A stretch of 64,000 nt of DNA from assembly GCA_041391365.1 (NCBI GenBank), contig JAWKOC010000004.1, forward strand, positions 62,001 to 126,000, in the 5' to 3' direction. Below the pieces are notes generated by a model, which was not told where the DNA came from, did no database searches, and saw nothing but the letters and a program-made list of their open reading frames with translations. Position numbers and translations under genes: made by a program. Origin of the DNA: JAGRAX01 sp041391365. Lineage in GTDB: Bacteria; Bdellovibrionota_G; JALEGL01; JAGRMV01. This document shows, piece after piece, positions 1 through 9,239 of this stretch. Within the stretch, counting starts at the first letter, position 1, and each line of letters starts with the position of its first letter.

Positions 1-322
1 ATCCGAGGGCCACAACATCGTCATTCTCATCTTCAGGCGTGGTAAAAGTGGCTTTGGAGTCTCCATCGTATTTGTTGTCCATGCAGTTTCGAGCCAAGGT
101 CATTAACTCTGCTCGCTGAATCTCTAGACCACTTTCCGCTTCCAGTTTCAAATCATACGAGCGTTTGAAAAAACCTCCCAATCGAGTCATGATGATGTTG
201 TCGTTGTTCATGGCCATGAACATACCAATCCCCGATACGATCAGGATCAACACCAAAATAACTGCCATTCCTTTGGATGAATGATGAAAGCGTGTTGTAT
301 GCTTTGTTGATCTTCTTTTCAT
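1..322 (-). CDS. PilX-like minor pilin assembly protein, 3' part missing
   Basis: The reading frame opens at an ATG at 320-322 and runs off the window edge, giving about 107 residues with no stop. The N-terminus is basic (MKRRSTKHTTRFHHSSKG) and is followed by a hydrophobic stretch MAVILVLILIVSGIGMFMA, as in PilX/PulK-type N-terminal domains. After it comes an acidic linker with a Glu-rich AESGLEIQRAEL helix typical of this family. A GGAGAA ribosome site lies about 6 bases upstream. It starts 19 bases after the stop of the PilW-like gene, so the two form one operon encoding type IV pilus minor pilins. The family call is inferred from N-terminal architecture and context only, since the C-terminal half is not in the window. 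Confidence 0.6.
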   Translation of the reverse strand, partial: MKRRSTKHTTRFHHSSKGMAVILVLILIVSGIGMFMAMNNDNIIMTRLGGFFKRSYDLKLEAESGLEIQRAELMTLARNCMDNKYDGDSKATFTTPEDENDDVVALG

Positions 323-341
323 ATGGTTCTCCAAAAAAAAA

Positions 342-1550
342 TTACTGAGCCCCTGAACCTGCACCAGTTGGGTGTTGGGTTTTTTCCCACGCGGGTGAAG
401 TCAGGTAGAGCGGTGGACCCGTTAGCTCTCCGTTGCTACTCAGAGAAGCCATGCCTCGTTTCAAATTGACCGGAGAAAATGTTGTGTTGGTTCCACTGAG
501 TCCATCTCGTTCCAGATCAATGCTGATGAATTGAAGGGATGGAACTCCAAGCTGGTTGGCACATGAACAGTCTGCCACGGATCCAACATTGATGCAGCCC
601 TCTCCGGACAATCCCATCACAGGATTTCGTGTTACGGTTCCATCGAACATATGATAATTGACATTGAATCCCTCGACGCCATTCAAAACGGGTTCCCAGG
701 ATCGGGCCAACGATGCCGACGTCCCCGGATCAAAATCGTTGAGGCTCGGGTTGAAGCCATCATCTTTTCGATGATCATCTCGCAGCAAGGTTCCATCCGA
801 TGCATTCAACGTGTAGTCCACAATTTCCACTTGGAAGACAAAGGCAGAGTTGGGATCTTTTTCTCCATAGTTTTGTGTGAACTCTTGGGGATTCCAATAG
901 GAGCGGTTGGTGTGGTAAATTTGGTAGGTTGAGCCGGCACCGGCTACAATCGAAGTGATGCGAAACACATCGGACATTTCTGAGTCGATGATCACGGCAT
1001 ATGCGCCAATGGCCAAATCATCAATCGAAGATACAATGATGGGATTGCTTCCATCGGTAGGATAGGTCGCTCCACCACCATCTTGTGCCAATTTGTTAAA
1101 AGAACTGTCTTTGGCGATGTACACCATTTGCAAGGAGTCGTCGTCTCGATCTGTTCCCGTAAGCAAACTTGAATCGGATGGGTCCAGGGAAGTGTAGTCG
1201 GCCAATGCGTCGTAGCGCGTTTTTTCGTAGCCTGGAAAAGGTCGAAGACTCCAATTGACACTTGCAATGGATTTTGAGTCACAACCCACAGGTCGATCGA
1301 CTTGAAGTGCAGGATTGGCCGCCGTAAATAGCGTGATGGTGTTTTCTACTTCATATTGAAATCGGTCAAAGAGTTTGATGGCCTCACGATCAGATTTGGC
1401 GGCTTGTTGAACCTCGGCTCCCTTTCGAGAAGTTTTGGTCATGATCACATAGGATGTCCCCGCAACGGCCGCAAAAAGAGTGCCTGCAATCATGAGTTCA
1501 ATGATGGTGACCCCTTTTGATGACCATCGATTTTGATGTTGTTTCAGCAT
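342..1550 (-). CDS. PilW-like type IV pilus minor pilin
   Basis: A 402-aa protein with a class III (prepilin) signal: the leader ends in SSKG, followed by VTIIELMIAGTLFAAVAGTSYVI, so PilD-type peptidase should cut after the Gly and Glu+5 is present. The large globular part (about residues 45-400) contains several Cys and resembles PilW/prepilin N-methylation proteins, which prime the pilus tip. It is the first gene of an operon with the PilX-like gene downstream. A TATAAT -10 box is visible upstream (1581-1586). At about 400 residues it is longer than most minor pilins but usual for PilW-like proteins. Confidence 0.7.
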   Translation of the reverse strand: MLKQHQNRWSSKGVTIIELMIAGTLFAAVAGTSYVIMTKTSRKGAEVQQAAKSDREAIKLFDRFQYEVENTITLFTAANPALQVDRPVGCDSKSIASVNWSLRPFPGYEKTRYDALADYTSLDPSDSSLLTGTDRDDDSLQMVYIAKDSSFNKLAQDGGGATYPTDGSNPIIVSSIDDLAIGAYAVIIDSEMSDVFRITSIVAGAGSTYQIYHTNRSYWNPQEFTQNYGEKDPNSAFVFQVEIVDYTLNASDGTLLRDDHRKDDGFNPSLNDFDPGTSASLARSWEPVLNGVEGFNVNYHMFDGTVTRNPVMGLSGEGCINVGSVADCSCANQLGVPSLQFISIDLERDGLSGTNTTFSPVNLKRGMASLSSNGELTGPPLYLTSPAWEKTQHPTGAGSGAQ

Positions 1551-1580
1551 GTGTGTTTTCTCGGAAATTTGAGTTCCTCA

Positions 1581-1586
1581 ATTATA
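1581..1586 (-). promoter_or_regulatory. Candidate -10 box for the pilin operon
   Basis: Read on the minus strand, this is a perfect TATAAT about 30 bases upstream of the PilW-like start codon. No convincing -35 element is seen at 17 bases; the best is a weak TTCGCC at 19 bases. The rest of the 190-bp gap holds nothing else recognisable. Confidence 0.4.
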
Positions 1587-1740
1587 ACAAATTTTTGCTT
1601 TACTAGGCGAACTTTATTGAAAGTATTGAAACTACAACTTTATTAAGGGAAAAACTGACAATGTTTCCTCAAATCAAGAGGAAAAAAAGTTTACACATCA
1701 GCGCAAAATCAGCCTACATGGGCTTGCAGAGCTCTTGGAG

Positions 1741-2514
1741 CTAGGCTTTTTTTCGCGTTTCGATGGCATGGACAAACAAATCCAGGATCCTTGCAGCCTG
1801 ATGATGGAGTTCTTCTCGATCAAAAAACTCTGGGTGCCATTGCAAACCCAACACAAATCGATCGGGCCACGAGGAATTTTCTGGATTCAAGCTGACCGCT
1901 TCGATCAATTTGTCTTCGGCGGAGCGAGCTTCGACCAATAGATCTTTTCCCAAGTCTTTGATGGCTTGGTGATGAACGGAATTGACGGTAAGCTGATCTT
2001 TTTCAGGAAACGCCTCTCTCAAAAGGCTGCCGTTTTTTTCAATGTGCACTTGGTGAAACCACTGTTCATATTTTTCCCAGCAGCGGTGTTTATGAGCTTT
2101 GTCCAGCTGTGTTTCAATGTCCTGGTATAGAGTTCCTCCAAAAAACACATTCAAGATCTGAATTCCTCTGCAAATCCCCATTACAGGTATGTTTCCGTTC
2201 ATGGCGGATTCGATCAGTTTCATCTCATACTGATCGCGGAAAGGATCTCCACTCCATTCCGGCTTCATCGCAGCTTCCCCATAGCTGTGAGGAGAAACAT
2301 CATCTCCTCCTGTGACCATAAGTCCATCGAGTTGGCTTACGATGCTGGGAACAAGCTGCACCGAGGGTACAGTAGGAATCAAGATGGGTAAAATATTGCG
2401 TTTGAGGAAAAAATGCAGCATTTGTTCCTCTGCAAACAGGATTCTTTTGTTTTTGTAGAGCTTTCGCTCAGGATCTGGGTGTAAAAAATTTGAAGAAAGG
2501 CCTACTTTGAGCAT
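1741..2514 (-). CDS. Class I glutamine amidotransferase, peptidase C26 (PuuD-like)
   Basis: A 257-aa protein of the gamma-glutamyl-gamma-aminobutyrate hydrolase/peptidase C26 family. The nucleophile elbow is PVMGICRGIQILN, with Cys as nucleophile. The catalytic His and Glu lie in LGLQWHPEFFD, and an HHQAIK motif typical of the family is present. PuuD hydrolyses gamma-Glu-GABA in putrescine degradation, but no other puu gene is nearby, so the true substrate is unknown. I chose the ATG at 2514 (MLKVGLSSNF), with GGAAAG just upstream, over a TTG 36 bases earlier. The gene stands alone and is divergent from the exported protein gene at 2642. Confidence 0.75.
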   Translation of the reverse strand: MLKVGLSSNFLHPDPERKLYKNKRILFAEEQMLHFFLKRNILPILIPTVPSVQLVPSIVSQLDGLMVTGGDDVSPHSYGEAAMKPEWSGDPFRDQYEMKLIESAMNGNIPVMGICRGIQILNVFFGGTLYQDIETQLDKAHKHRCWEKYEQWFHQVHIEKNGSLLREAFPEKDQLTVNSVHHQAIKDLGKDLLVEARSAEDKLIEAVSLNPENSSWPDRFVLGLQWHPEFFDREELHHQAARILDLFVHAIETRKKA

Positions 2515-2641
2515 CTTTCCAAGATTGTACCTCAGGTGCCAAAAAAGCAAAAGAACTGCCCCACCGACTTCTCATTCATAAAAGTCATAGGTCTATAAAA
2601 TCAACACCTTACCCTGGTATGAGTTTTGCTTCTATAAGTAG

Positions 2642-3358
2642 ATGATGATTCATCTCTCTCACAAACCGATTTCCATGGTTTTGGCCCTCTTGATTCTGGG
2701 AGCCGCGCCTTTGGCCCGATCTGAAAGCATTTGGTCTCAAATCGGCGAAGATTATCAAGAGTATCGAGCAAAGGTCGATCCTGTGGTGGCCGATCCAGGG
2801 TCAGCCATCAAAGAAGTTGTGCGTGAAAAAGTTCAAGGCCTTGGCCAACGGCCCCAAGAAAAAACAGAGGATTGGATTCCGGAGGATGTGATCGATTTTG
2901 CTGGGCGTGACCTTGATCAACTCAGCCGAAAAACGCTCAGATCCACGATTCGCTCATTTGCGACCATGAATCAAAATGGCATAGAAGCCTTGGTATTGAC
3001 GTATCCAGACATCATGATCGATGGATCCATGCAATGTGTGACCGGGCTCTACTATCTTTCCATCGAAAAAGAGGGAAAGACCAAGACTCTTCCTTCCAAA
3101 GCCAGGAAATCTGAATTTGAACGCTATCTCTCTCAAGAGGTGATTGCCAAGAACAAGAGCATTGGACTCAAGGGATATCTGTTGGAAAAAGGTGAAACTT
3201 TTGCGCCGATGGTCTCAAACGATTGTCTGAGTTTTCACATTGTGATCGGAGATAAAGATTTGCAGGGCATCATCGAAAAACTCGATGGCGAACCAACATC
3301 AGAACCCACCAAAAAAACTCCTGATGCAAAAGAATCTACTGCTGAGATTTTGATGTGA
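2642..3358 (+). CDS. Exported protein of unknown function
   Basis: A 238-aa protein with a clear signal peptide (hydrophobic ISMVLALLILGAAPLARS, cleavage probably after an A-x-S type site near residue 27). The mature part is mixed alpha/beta by composition, with a low-complexity C-terminal tail rich in Glu, Pro, Thr and Lys. Two Cys (MQCVTG and NDCLSF) could form a disulfide. I recognise no family. It converges with metH, whose stop lies only 8 bases beyond its own. The hydrophilic body suggests a periplasmic or secreted location. Confidence 0.6.
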   Translation: MMIHLSHKPISMVLALLILGAAPLARSESIWSQIGEDYQEYRAKVDPVVADPGSAIKEVVREKVQGLGQRPQEKTEDWIPEDVIDFAGRDLDQLSRKTLRSTIRSFATMNQNGIEALVLTYPDIMIDGSMQCVTGLYYLSIEKEGKTKTLPSKARKSEFERYLSQEVIAKNKSIGLKGYLLEKGETFAPMVSNDCLSFHIVIGDKDLQGIIEKLDGEPTSEPTKKTPDAKESTAEILM

Positions 3359-3366
3359 GGTTCTTT

Positions 3367-6300
3367 TCAGCGAATCAATGCTTTGATTCGTTCTACAGAA
3401 ATATTTTTTTGCTGCGCGTATTTCAAGTACTGATCTTCTTGTACAAGTCCAACATCAAAGTATCGTGCCTTGGGGTGAAAAAAATAATACCCTGAAACGG
3501 AGCTAGCCGGGGTCATGGCAAAATTTTCTGTGAGTTCAATGCCAACCGAGGTCTTGACCTTGAGCAAGGACCAAATTTTTTCTTTTTCCGAGTGATCAGG
3601 GCAGGCGGGATAACCCGGTGCAGGTCGTATGCTGCGGTAGGTTTCGTCTACCAGCTCTTTTGTGCTTAGATCTTCGCCTTTGCCCCATGCAAATTGTTTT
3701 CGTACATGGTGATGCACATATTCCGCAAAGGCTTCTGCCAGGCGATCTCCAATGGCCTTGACCATGATGCTAGAATAGTCGTCCAATTGGTCTTTGTATT
3801 TCTGGGCCAAGGTTTCCACTCCATCTCCCACCGTTACGGCGAAGAGTCCGATGCAATCCATGGAGGATGAAGTTGTGGGTGCGATAAAATCGCTTAAACA
3901 AAGATTTTTTTTCCTTCCATCCGGTTTTCTCTGTTGTCTGAGAAAACAAAGTTTTTCAACGATGGTTTTTTGTTGGGAATCAAAAACATGAATCTGCTCA
4001 CCAGAGGATTGGGCTGGAAACAATCCATACACGGCCTTGGGGTGAAAAAGATGTTTTGCAATGATCTCATCGAGCAGTGTCTGAGCTTCTTGATAGAGCT
4101 GCGTCGCTTGGGTCCCCTTTTGCGGATGAGACAGAATGTCTGGATACTTTCCTTTCAAATCCCAAGCCCAGAAAAAAGGTGACCAATCAATCCAGGGTCG
4201 AAGTTCTTTCACCGATACAGAATCGAGAATTTGCACACCAAAGTTTTTGGGTTGATCGATCGCATAGTCCTCCCAGGGAAGAGCATTGGCCTGAGCCTCC
4301 TCGATCGAAAGAAATTGATCTACATTTCCATGCGAGAGAAATCGATTGCGGATGTCTTGATACTCTTGTTTGAGATCCTGAAGATATGAGGTTTGCCCAC
4401 TTTTTTTCACATCGTTGCAAACTTGAATGATTTGAGAAGCGTCGGTGACGTGCAAAACAGGTCCATGATAGTGGGGATCGATTTTTACAGCGGTGTGTTT
4501 TCGATTGGTGGCTGCACCCCCGATGAAAAGAGGAGTTCGCATTCCCAACTCTTCCATCTGCTTGGCATTGAAAATCATCTCATCCAAAGAGGGAGTGATG
4601 AGTCCGCTCATGCCGATGAAGTCAGCTTGCTCTTTTTCTGCAACTTCCAAAATCGTTTTGCAGGGAACCATCACGCCAAGATCAATCACGCGGTAGTTGT
4701 TGCAAGACAAAACCACTCCTACAATGTTTTTCCCAATGTCGTGAACGTCACCTTTCACGGTGGCCAACACGAAGGTTCCTTCATGTTTTTTCTCCTGGCC
4801 TTCTTTTTCCTCTTCCATAAAAGGCGTGAGGTAGGCTACGGCTTTTTTCATCACGCGTGCGCTTTTGACCACCTGGGGCAAAAACATTTTGCCTTCTCCA
4901 AAGAGTTTTCCAACTTTTTTCATCCCTTCCATCAGGGGACCTTCGATCACAAGCAGGGGCTTTTGAAGTTCTTGTCGGGCCTTCTCGGTATCTTCTTCGA
5001 TGTATTGTGTGATTCCATGAATGAGTGCATGGTGAATTCTTTCGTCCAGAGGTTTGGTTCTCCAGGTTTCAACGCTTGCGGAGGAAACCGCTTTGCTGGA
5101 CGACATTTTTTCTGCATACGCAAGCAGATTTTCGGTGGCTTGTGGGGAGCGACAAAGAATCAGATCTTCGACTTTTTCTCGCAATTCATGATCCAATTCC
5201 TCATAGATTCCGAGCATTCCAGCATTGACGATGCCCATGTCCAGTCCTGCTGCAATCGCATGATACAAAAAAACGGTATGCATGGCCTCTCGAACTTGTT
5301 GTTGCCCTCGAAATGCAAAAGAAACATTGCTGATTCCTCCGCTGGTCAAGGCTCCTGGGCATTGCTTTTTGATCTCTCGTATGGCTTCAATGAAATCCAG
5401 CGCATATCGATCGTGTTCTTCGATTCCGGTTCCAACGGACAAAACATTCGGGTCAAAAATGATGTCGGTGGGATCGATGCCCAATGTCTCGGTTAGCAAT
5501 TGATACGATCGTTTGCAAATGCGTATCTTGTCTTCCTTGGTGGCTGCTTGGCCTTGTTCGTCAAAAGCCATAACAATCAAAGCAGCTCCATACGATCGAG
5601 CTTTGCTTGCTTGAGATAGGAATGCTTCTTCACCTTCTTTGAGGCTGATGGAGTTTACAATGCATTTTCCTTGTGCATTTTGCAATCCAGCTTCGATCAC
5701 CTCCCATTTGGAACTGTCGATCATCAGCGGAACACGTGCGATGTCGGGTTCTCCTGCCATCATCCGAACAAATTTTTCCATGCACGCAGCGCCATCGAGA
5801 AGGGCTTCATCAAAATTAACATCGATGACGTTGGCTCCTTTTTCGATTTGTTCTCGAACAATGTCCAGCGCAGCTTCAAAATCATTCTCTTGGATTTTCT
5901 TTTTGAAGGCGGGAGATCCCATGACATTGCTTCGTTCTCCCACCACAACAAAGGGCGCATCTTGAGATCTTCGAGTGAAACTTTCCAATCCACTGACGGA
6001 AAAAACAGGACTGGGTGAAGGAATTTCTCTCGGAGAAAAGTCTTTCACGGTTTGCGCGATCGCACGAATGTGATCGGGAGTGGTCCCGCAGCAACCTCCG
6101 ACGATGTTGAGCAGACCGTGTTCTGCGAAGGCTTTGATTTCAAGAGCCATTTGCTCTGGAGACTGATCGTAGCCGTGCTCACTCAATGGATTGGGAAGAC
6201 CTGCATTGGGATACACGCACACATGACAATCGGCCAAGCGGCTGAGTTCTTTGACATAATCTCCCAGGGCTTTGGCGCCCAATCCGCAATTGAAACCTAT

Positions 6301-7026
6301 GGTCAAAGGCTTTGCGTGTTGCACTGATCTCCAAAATGCTTCGAGAGTCTGGCCGGAGAGAGTTCTTCCGGAGGCATCACTGAACGTGACCGACAACATC
6401 AAAGGCAAAGACCTGCCCGTGGCTTCAAATGTTTTTAAGACTGCGCTGATTCCCGCTTTCAGGTTCAATGTATCAAAAGAAGTTTCGAGCAAGATCAAAT
6501 CAACGTCTGCATTCATCAGAGCTTGGCATTGCTCAGCATAGGCTTGTTCCAACTCTTGATAGCTCACATTGCGATATTCGGGTCGATTGACGTCGGGAGA
6601 AATGGAAGCGGTTCGATTGGTGGGGCCAATAGATCCAGCGACCCATAGAGGCCGATCGGGATGTTTGTGTTGAAACTGGTCCACACATTTCCGCGCAAGC
6701 GCCGCGGAAGCTGTGTTCATCGCAACGACCTGTGAACAAAGATCATAATCCTTTTGGGATATGGAGTTGGCGTTGAAGGTGTTGGTTTCGATGATGTTGG
6801 CACCGGCTTCCAAAAAAGCTCGGTGAATGTCTTCGATCACCTCTGGTTTGGTGATGGAAAGCAAATCGTTGTTGCCTTTGAGGTCCATGGAGTGGGAAAC
6901 AAAACTCTTTCCACGATAATCTTGTTCCGTAAGTTTGTATCGCTGAATCATGGTGCCCATGGCACCATCGACAATCGCGATGTGATCTTTCAAATACCGT
7001 TGGAGTGACGTGGGAAGATCAGACAT
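3367..7026 (-). CDS. metH: Cobalamin-dependent methionine synthase
   Basis: A 1219-aa protein (E. coli MetH is 1227) that transfers the methyl group of 5-methyl-THF to homocysteine through methylcobalamin. All modules are in order. The homocysteine domain has IVDGAMGTMIQ and Zn ligands in GFNCGLG and VGGCCGTTPDHI. The pterin domain has GERSNVMGSPAF. A cap and cobalamin domain follows with KGDVHDIGKNIVG, whose His ligates cobalt. The C-terminal activation domain contains RPAPGYPACPDH. The ATG at 7026 (MSDLPTSLQRYL) is chosen because it follows the metF stop by 7 bases; an upstream TTG would overlap metF and add a non-conserved tail. There is no obvious SD, so coupling to metF is likely. No B12 riboswitch was seen ahead of the operon. 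Confidence 0.97.
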   Translation of the reverse strand: MSDLPTSLQRYLKDHIAIVDGAMGTMIQRYKLTEQDYRGKSFVSHSMDLKGNNDLLSITKPEVIEDIHRAFLEAGANIIETNTFNANSISQKDYDLCSQVVAMNTASAALARKCVDQFQHKHPDRPLWVAGSIGPTNRTASISPDVNRPEYRNVSYQELEQAYAEQCQALMNADVDLILLETSFDTLNLKAGISAVLKTFEATGRSLPLMLSVTFSDASGRTLSGQTLEAFWRSVQHAKPLTIGFNCGLGAKALGDYVKELSRLADCHVCVYPNAGLPNPLSEHGYDQSPEQMALEIKAFAEHGLLNIVGGCCGTTPDHIRAIAQTVKDFSPREIPSPSPVFSVSGLESFTRRSQDAPFVVVGERSNVMGSPAFKKKIQENDFEAALDIVREQIEKGANVIDVNFDEALLDGAACMEKFVRMMAGEPDIARVPLMIDSSKWEVIEAGLQNAQGKCIVNSISLKEGEEAFLSQASKARSYGAALIVMAFDEQGQAATKEDKIRICKRSYQLLTETLGIDPTDIIFDPNVLSVGTGIEEHDRYALDFIEAIREIKKQCPGALTSGGISNVSFAFRGQQQVREAMHTVFLYHAIAAGLDMGIVNAGMLGIYEELDHELREKVEDLILCRSPQATENLLAYAEKMSSSKAVSSASVETWRTKPLDERIHHALIHGITQYIEEDTEKARQELQKPLLVIEGPLMEGMKKVGKLFGEGKMFLPQVVKSARVMKKAVAYLTPFMEEEKEGQEKKHEGTFVLATVKGDVHDIGKNIVGVVLSCNNYRVIDLGVMVPCKTILEVAEKEQADFIGMSGLITPSLDEMIFNAKQMEELGMRTPLFIGGAATNRKHTAVKIDPHYHGPVLHVTDASQIIQVCNDVKKSGQTSYLQDLKQEYQDIRNRFLSHGNVDQFLSIEEAQANALPWEDYAIDQPKNFGVQILDSVSVKELRPWIDWSPFFWAWDLKGKYPDILSHPQKGTQATQLYQEAQTLLDEIIAKHLFHPKAVYGLFPAQSSGEQIHVFDSQQKTIVEKLCFLRQQRKPDGRKKNLCLSDFIAPTTSSSMDCIGLFAVTVGDGVETLAQKYKDQLDDYSSIMVKAIGDRLAEAFAEYVHHHVRKQFAWGKGEDLSTKELVDETYRSIRPAPGYPACPDHSEKEKIWSLLKVKTSVGIELTENFAMTPASSVSGYYFFHPKARYFDVGLVQEDQYLKYAQQKNISVERIKALIR

Positions 7027-7033
7027 ACAAAAA

Positions 7034-8044
7034 TTAGGAGAGTCCAGCCGTATGTGTTTTGGAGGCAAAGTCACCGGAGGACCACGAAGATTTTTGCGTG
7101 GATTGGTCCAAGAGATTGAGTACGCCAATCAAAGACTGCGTTTGCTTCATGATGTAGAAGTGAATGTGAGAATAGCCATGCTCGATGAGCTCTTGGCATT
7201 GCATGTGTGCCCACTCAATGCCAACTTTTTGAATGTCTTCTGGGGAGGAATATTTTTCCACTCGCTTGACAAGTGCCTGAGGAATTTCCACATGAAAGTT
7301 TTTTGAAATGCTCACCAATTGTTCTTTGCGCGAAAAAATTTTCAAGGCAGGAATGATGGGAATGTGAATGTTTTTTTGGGCTTGTTTGGCAAATGCAAAA
7401 AACTTTTTGTTGTCGAAAAACATTTGAGTCAGACAATATCCAGCACCCGACTCTTGCTTTTTTCGCAAGTGTTCCATATCGAAGGCCACATTTGGCGCTT
7501 CGAAATGCTTTTCTGGATAACAGGCTACGCCGACACAAAAGTGGCTTTCTTCGGCCTCTTGATATAAATATTGTCCGCGATTCATTTTTGAGATCTGCTG
7601 AACCAGTTCCAGTGCATAGCTGTTCCGAGATCGTCCGATTGGGGGCTCTTTGGGGGTTCCATCTCCCCGAATGGCAAGAACGTTTTTGATGCCGAGATAG
7701 TGCAAATCGATCAAAGCATCTTCGGTTTCTTCTCGCGTGAAACCATGACAAAGCAAATGTGGAACGGTGGGTACATTGAACTTGTGTTCGATGGCTGCGC
7801 AAATGGCGATGGTGCCTGGACTTTTTCGGTACGTTCGTTTTTGGTAGGTTTCGTCTTGATCGCTTTTGACCCATTCCACACCAGCACAGTGGCTGGTGAC
7901 GTCGATCCATTTGGGATCATATTCTCGGATGTCTTCGATCACGGAGAAAATGGTATCGATGCTTTTGCCTCGGGCGGGAGGCGTGATTTCTACGCTGAAC
8001 GAAAAACGATGTTGATTGTCTTGCAAGATTTCTGGGATGGTCAT
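7034..8044 (-). CDS. metF: 5,10-methylenetetrahydrofolate reductase
   Basis: A 336-aa flavoprotein that reduces methylene-THF to 5-methyl-THF, the substrate of the MetH encoded just downstream. The N-terminal FSFSVEITPPARGKSIDT gives the conserved Glu of the family; VPHLLCHGFTREE and NVLAIRGDGTPKEP line the folate/FAD site, and AGYCLTQMFFDN matches the C-terminal part of the barrel. It is somewhat longer than E. coli MetF (296 aa). A strong ribosome site (GGAGAAAATC then ATG) supports the start. With metH it forms a two-gene methyl-cycle operon. Confidence 0.95.
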   Translation of the reverse strand: MTIPEILQDNQHRFSFSVEITPPARGKSIDTIFSVIEDIREYDPKWIDVTSHCAGVEWVKSDQDETYQKRTYRKSPGTIAICAAIEHKFNVPTVPHLLCHGFTREETEDALIDLHYLGIKNVLAIRGDGTPKEPPIGRSRNSYALELVQQISKMNRGQYLYQEAEESHFCVGVACYPEKHFEAPNVAFDMEHLRKKQESGAGYCLTQMFFDNKKFFAFAKQAQKNIHIPIIPALKIFSRKEQLVSISKNFHVEIPQALVKRVEKYSSPEDIQKVGIEWAHMQCQELIEHGYSHIHFYIMKQTQSLIGVLNLLDQSTQKSSWSSGDFASKTHTAGLS

Positions 8045-8108
8045 GATTTTCTCCAGTTGTAAGTCATGCCTCGATGAAATTCAAGTAAATTGGAGCAGGA
8101 TGCCACTC

Positions 8109-9083
8109 TCATGACTTCGAGGAGTCGTGTTCAAGAGATTGAAAATACTCCACGATCCACTGGTCGGCTACATAACCATGTTTGAGGCCGTGGTAGAAAC
8201 CGGTGTGGCCACCATAGTTGTGCAAACGAATCTCAAAATGGTCGGGAGCAATCTTTTCAAAATCTTCAATGTCTCGATGATCCAGAAAAGGATCGTCCCG
8301 AGAGTGCAGCAAACATACAGGAGTTTGAATGTTGCCCAGCAGATGGTAGGAGGAAGCGTGCTCATAGAACTCTTGCAATGAGGCAAATCCATGAAACGGA
8401 ACCGAGAAGAGCGAATCAAAAGCCTCAATGGATGAAAAAACTGCAGGAGACAAAAAGGGCTCAAAGAGCTCAGGGTGGTGGACGGCCTTGTTTCGCAGGG
8501 TCTGTTCGAGTTTTTCCAAAAAGTATTTTCGATAGATGAGGTTTTCGGGCCGGTCCAGGTTTTTGGCCCCGACACGCAGTCGTACAGGAGGAGAAACCAC
8601 GAAGGCTCCTCGGATGTCTTTGGGAGAGGAGAGCCAACGCAAAAGCATGTTTGCGCTCAAGGAGTATCCCACGCAATAGATGTCCGAATAGAGATTGCGA
8701 ACGTGTTCGATGATGGGATCAAAATCTTCGATCACACCCCCATGGTAAATGTAAGGACTGTTGTCCTGCGCGCCTCGAAGATCCATGCGAAGTGTACAAA
8801 ACCCGGCTTTGTAAAGTGCCAAGGCGGCTCCCACCACATAGGGTGAATCCTTTTTGCCTCCCAGCCCATGCCAGAGAATGGCCAGTTTGGAGGGTTTTTT
8901 TTGCTGCCACAACTTGCCTCGGAGAACCAGCCCGTTGGCTTGTTCCATCACAATGTCTTTGCTTTCAGGTAGGTCTTTGAACGAGCGGGTGAGAGGGCTG
9001 ATCACCGACTGAAGGTGTCGATTGCGAACATAGAGTTTGGGAACAAACTCAGAAGCATTTCTTTTGGAAGATTGATCTCTCAT
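8109..9083 (-). CDS. YheT-type alpha/beta hydrolase (COG0429)
   Basis: A 324-aa protein with the features of the YheT/ABHD1-3 esterase group: FVPKLYVRNRHLQSVISPL near the N-terminus, oxyanion region LWHGLGGKKDSPY, nucleophile elbow CVGYSLSANMLLRWL (Ser), Asp in LLHSRDDPFLDH and a late His in NYGGHTGFYHGL. Members hydrolyse ester or thioester substrates that are mostly undefined. The ATG at 9083 is preferred to a TTG 18 bases upstream. It ends 64 bases before metF and may be co-transcribed with it. No signal peptide, so cytoplasmic. Confidence 0.8.
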   Translation of the reverse strand: MRDQSSKRNASEFVPKLYVRNRHLQSVISPLTRSFKDLPESKDIVMEQANGLVLRGKLWQQKKPSKLAILWHGLGGKKDSPYVVGAALALYKAGFCTLRMDLRGAQDNSPYIYHGGVIEDFDPIIEHVRNLYSDIYCVGYSLSANMLLRWLSSPKDIRGAFVVSPPVRLRVGAKNLDRPENLIYRKYFLEKLEQTLRNKAVHHPELFEPFLSPAVFSSIEAFDSLFSVPFHGFASLQEFYEHASSYHLLGNIQTPVCLLHSRDDPFLDHRDIEDFEKIAPDHFEIRLHNYGGHTGFYHGLKHGYVADQWIVEYFQSLEHDSSKS

Positions 9084-9239
9084 GGACTCGAAGCATAACA
9101 AAGGTTGTCATAGCAGATCAATAGCTAGAATTGGATTCTAGACCTATTTTCTGAACTTTCTGGGAGTCAATAATTGCGATGCGTTAAAATGAGTTCTTTT
9201 TGCCAAGGAAAGGATTTCTCGGCGCAATACAATCTTTGA

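Noticed and set aside
4393..5496. Long plus-strand frame of 367 codons
   Set aside because: Lies wholly antisense to metH, whose protein has full-length conserved domains; codon-phase shadow.
7027..8108. B12 or SAM riboswitch ahead of metF-metH
   Set aside because: The leader is only about 60 bases and lacks the B12 box or a SAM-type core.
9125..9147. CTAGAAT/ATTCTAG hairpin between the hydrolase and ATPase genes
   Set aside because: Short AT-rich stem without a T-run; not distinguishable from chance.
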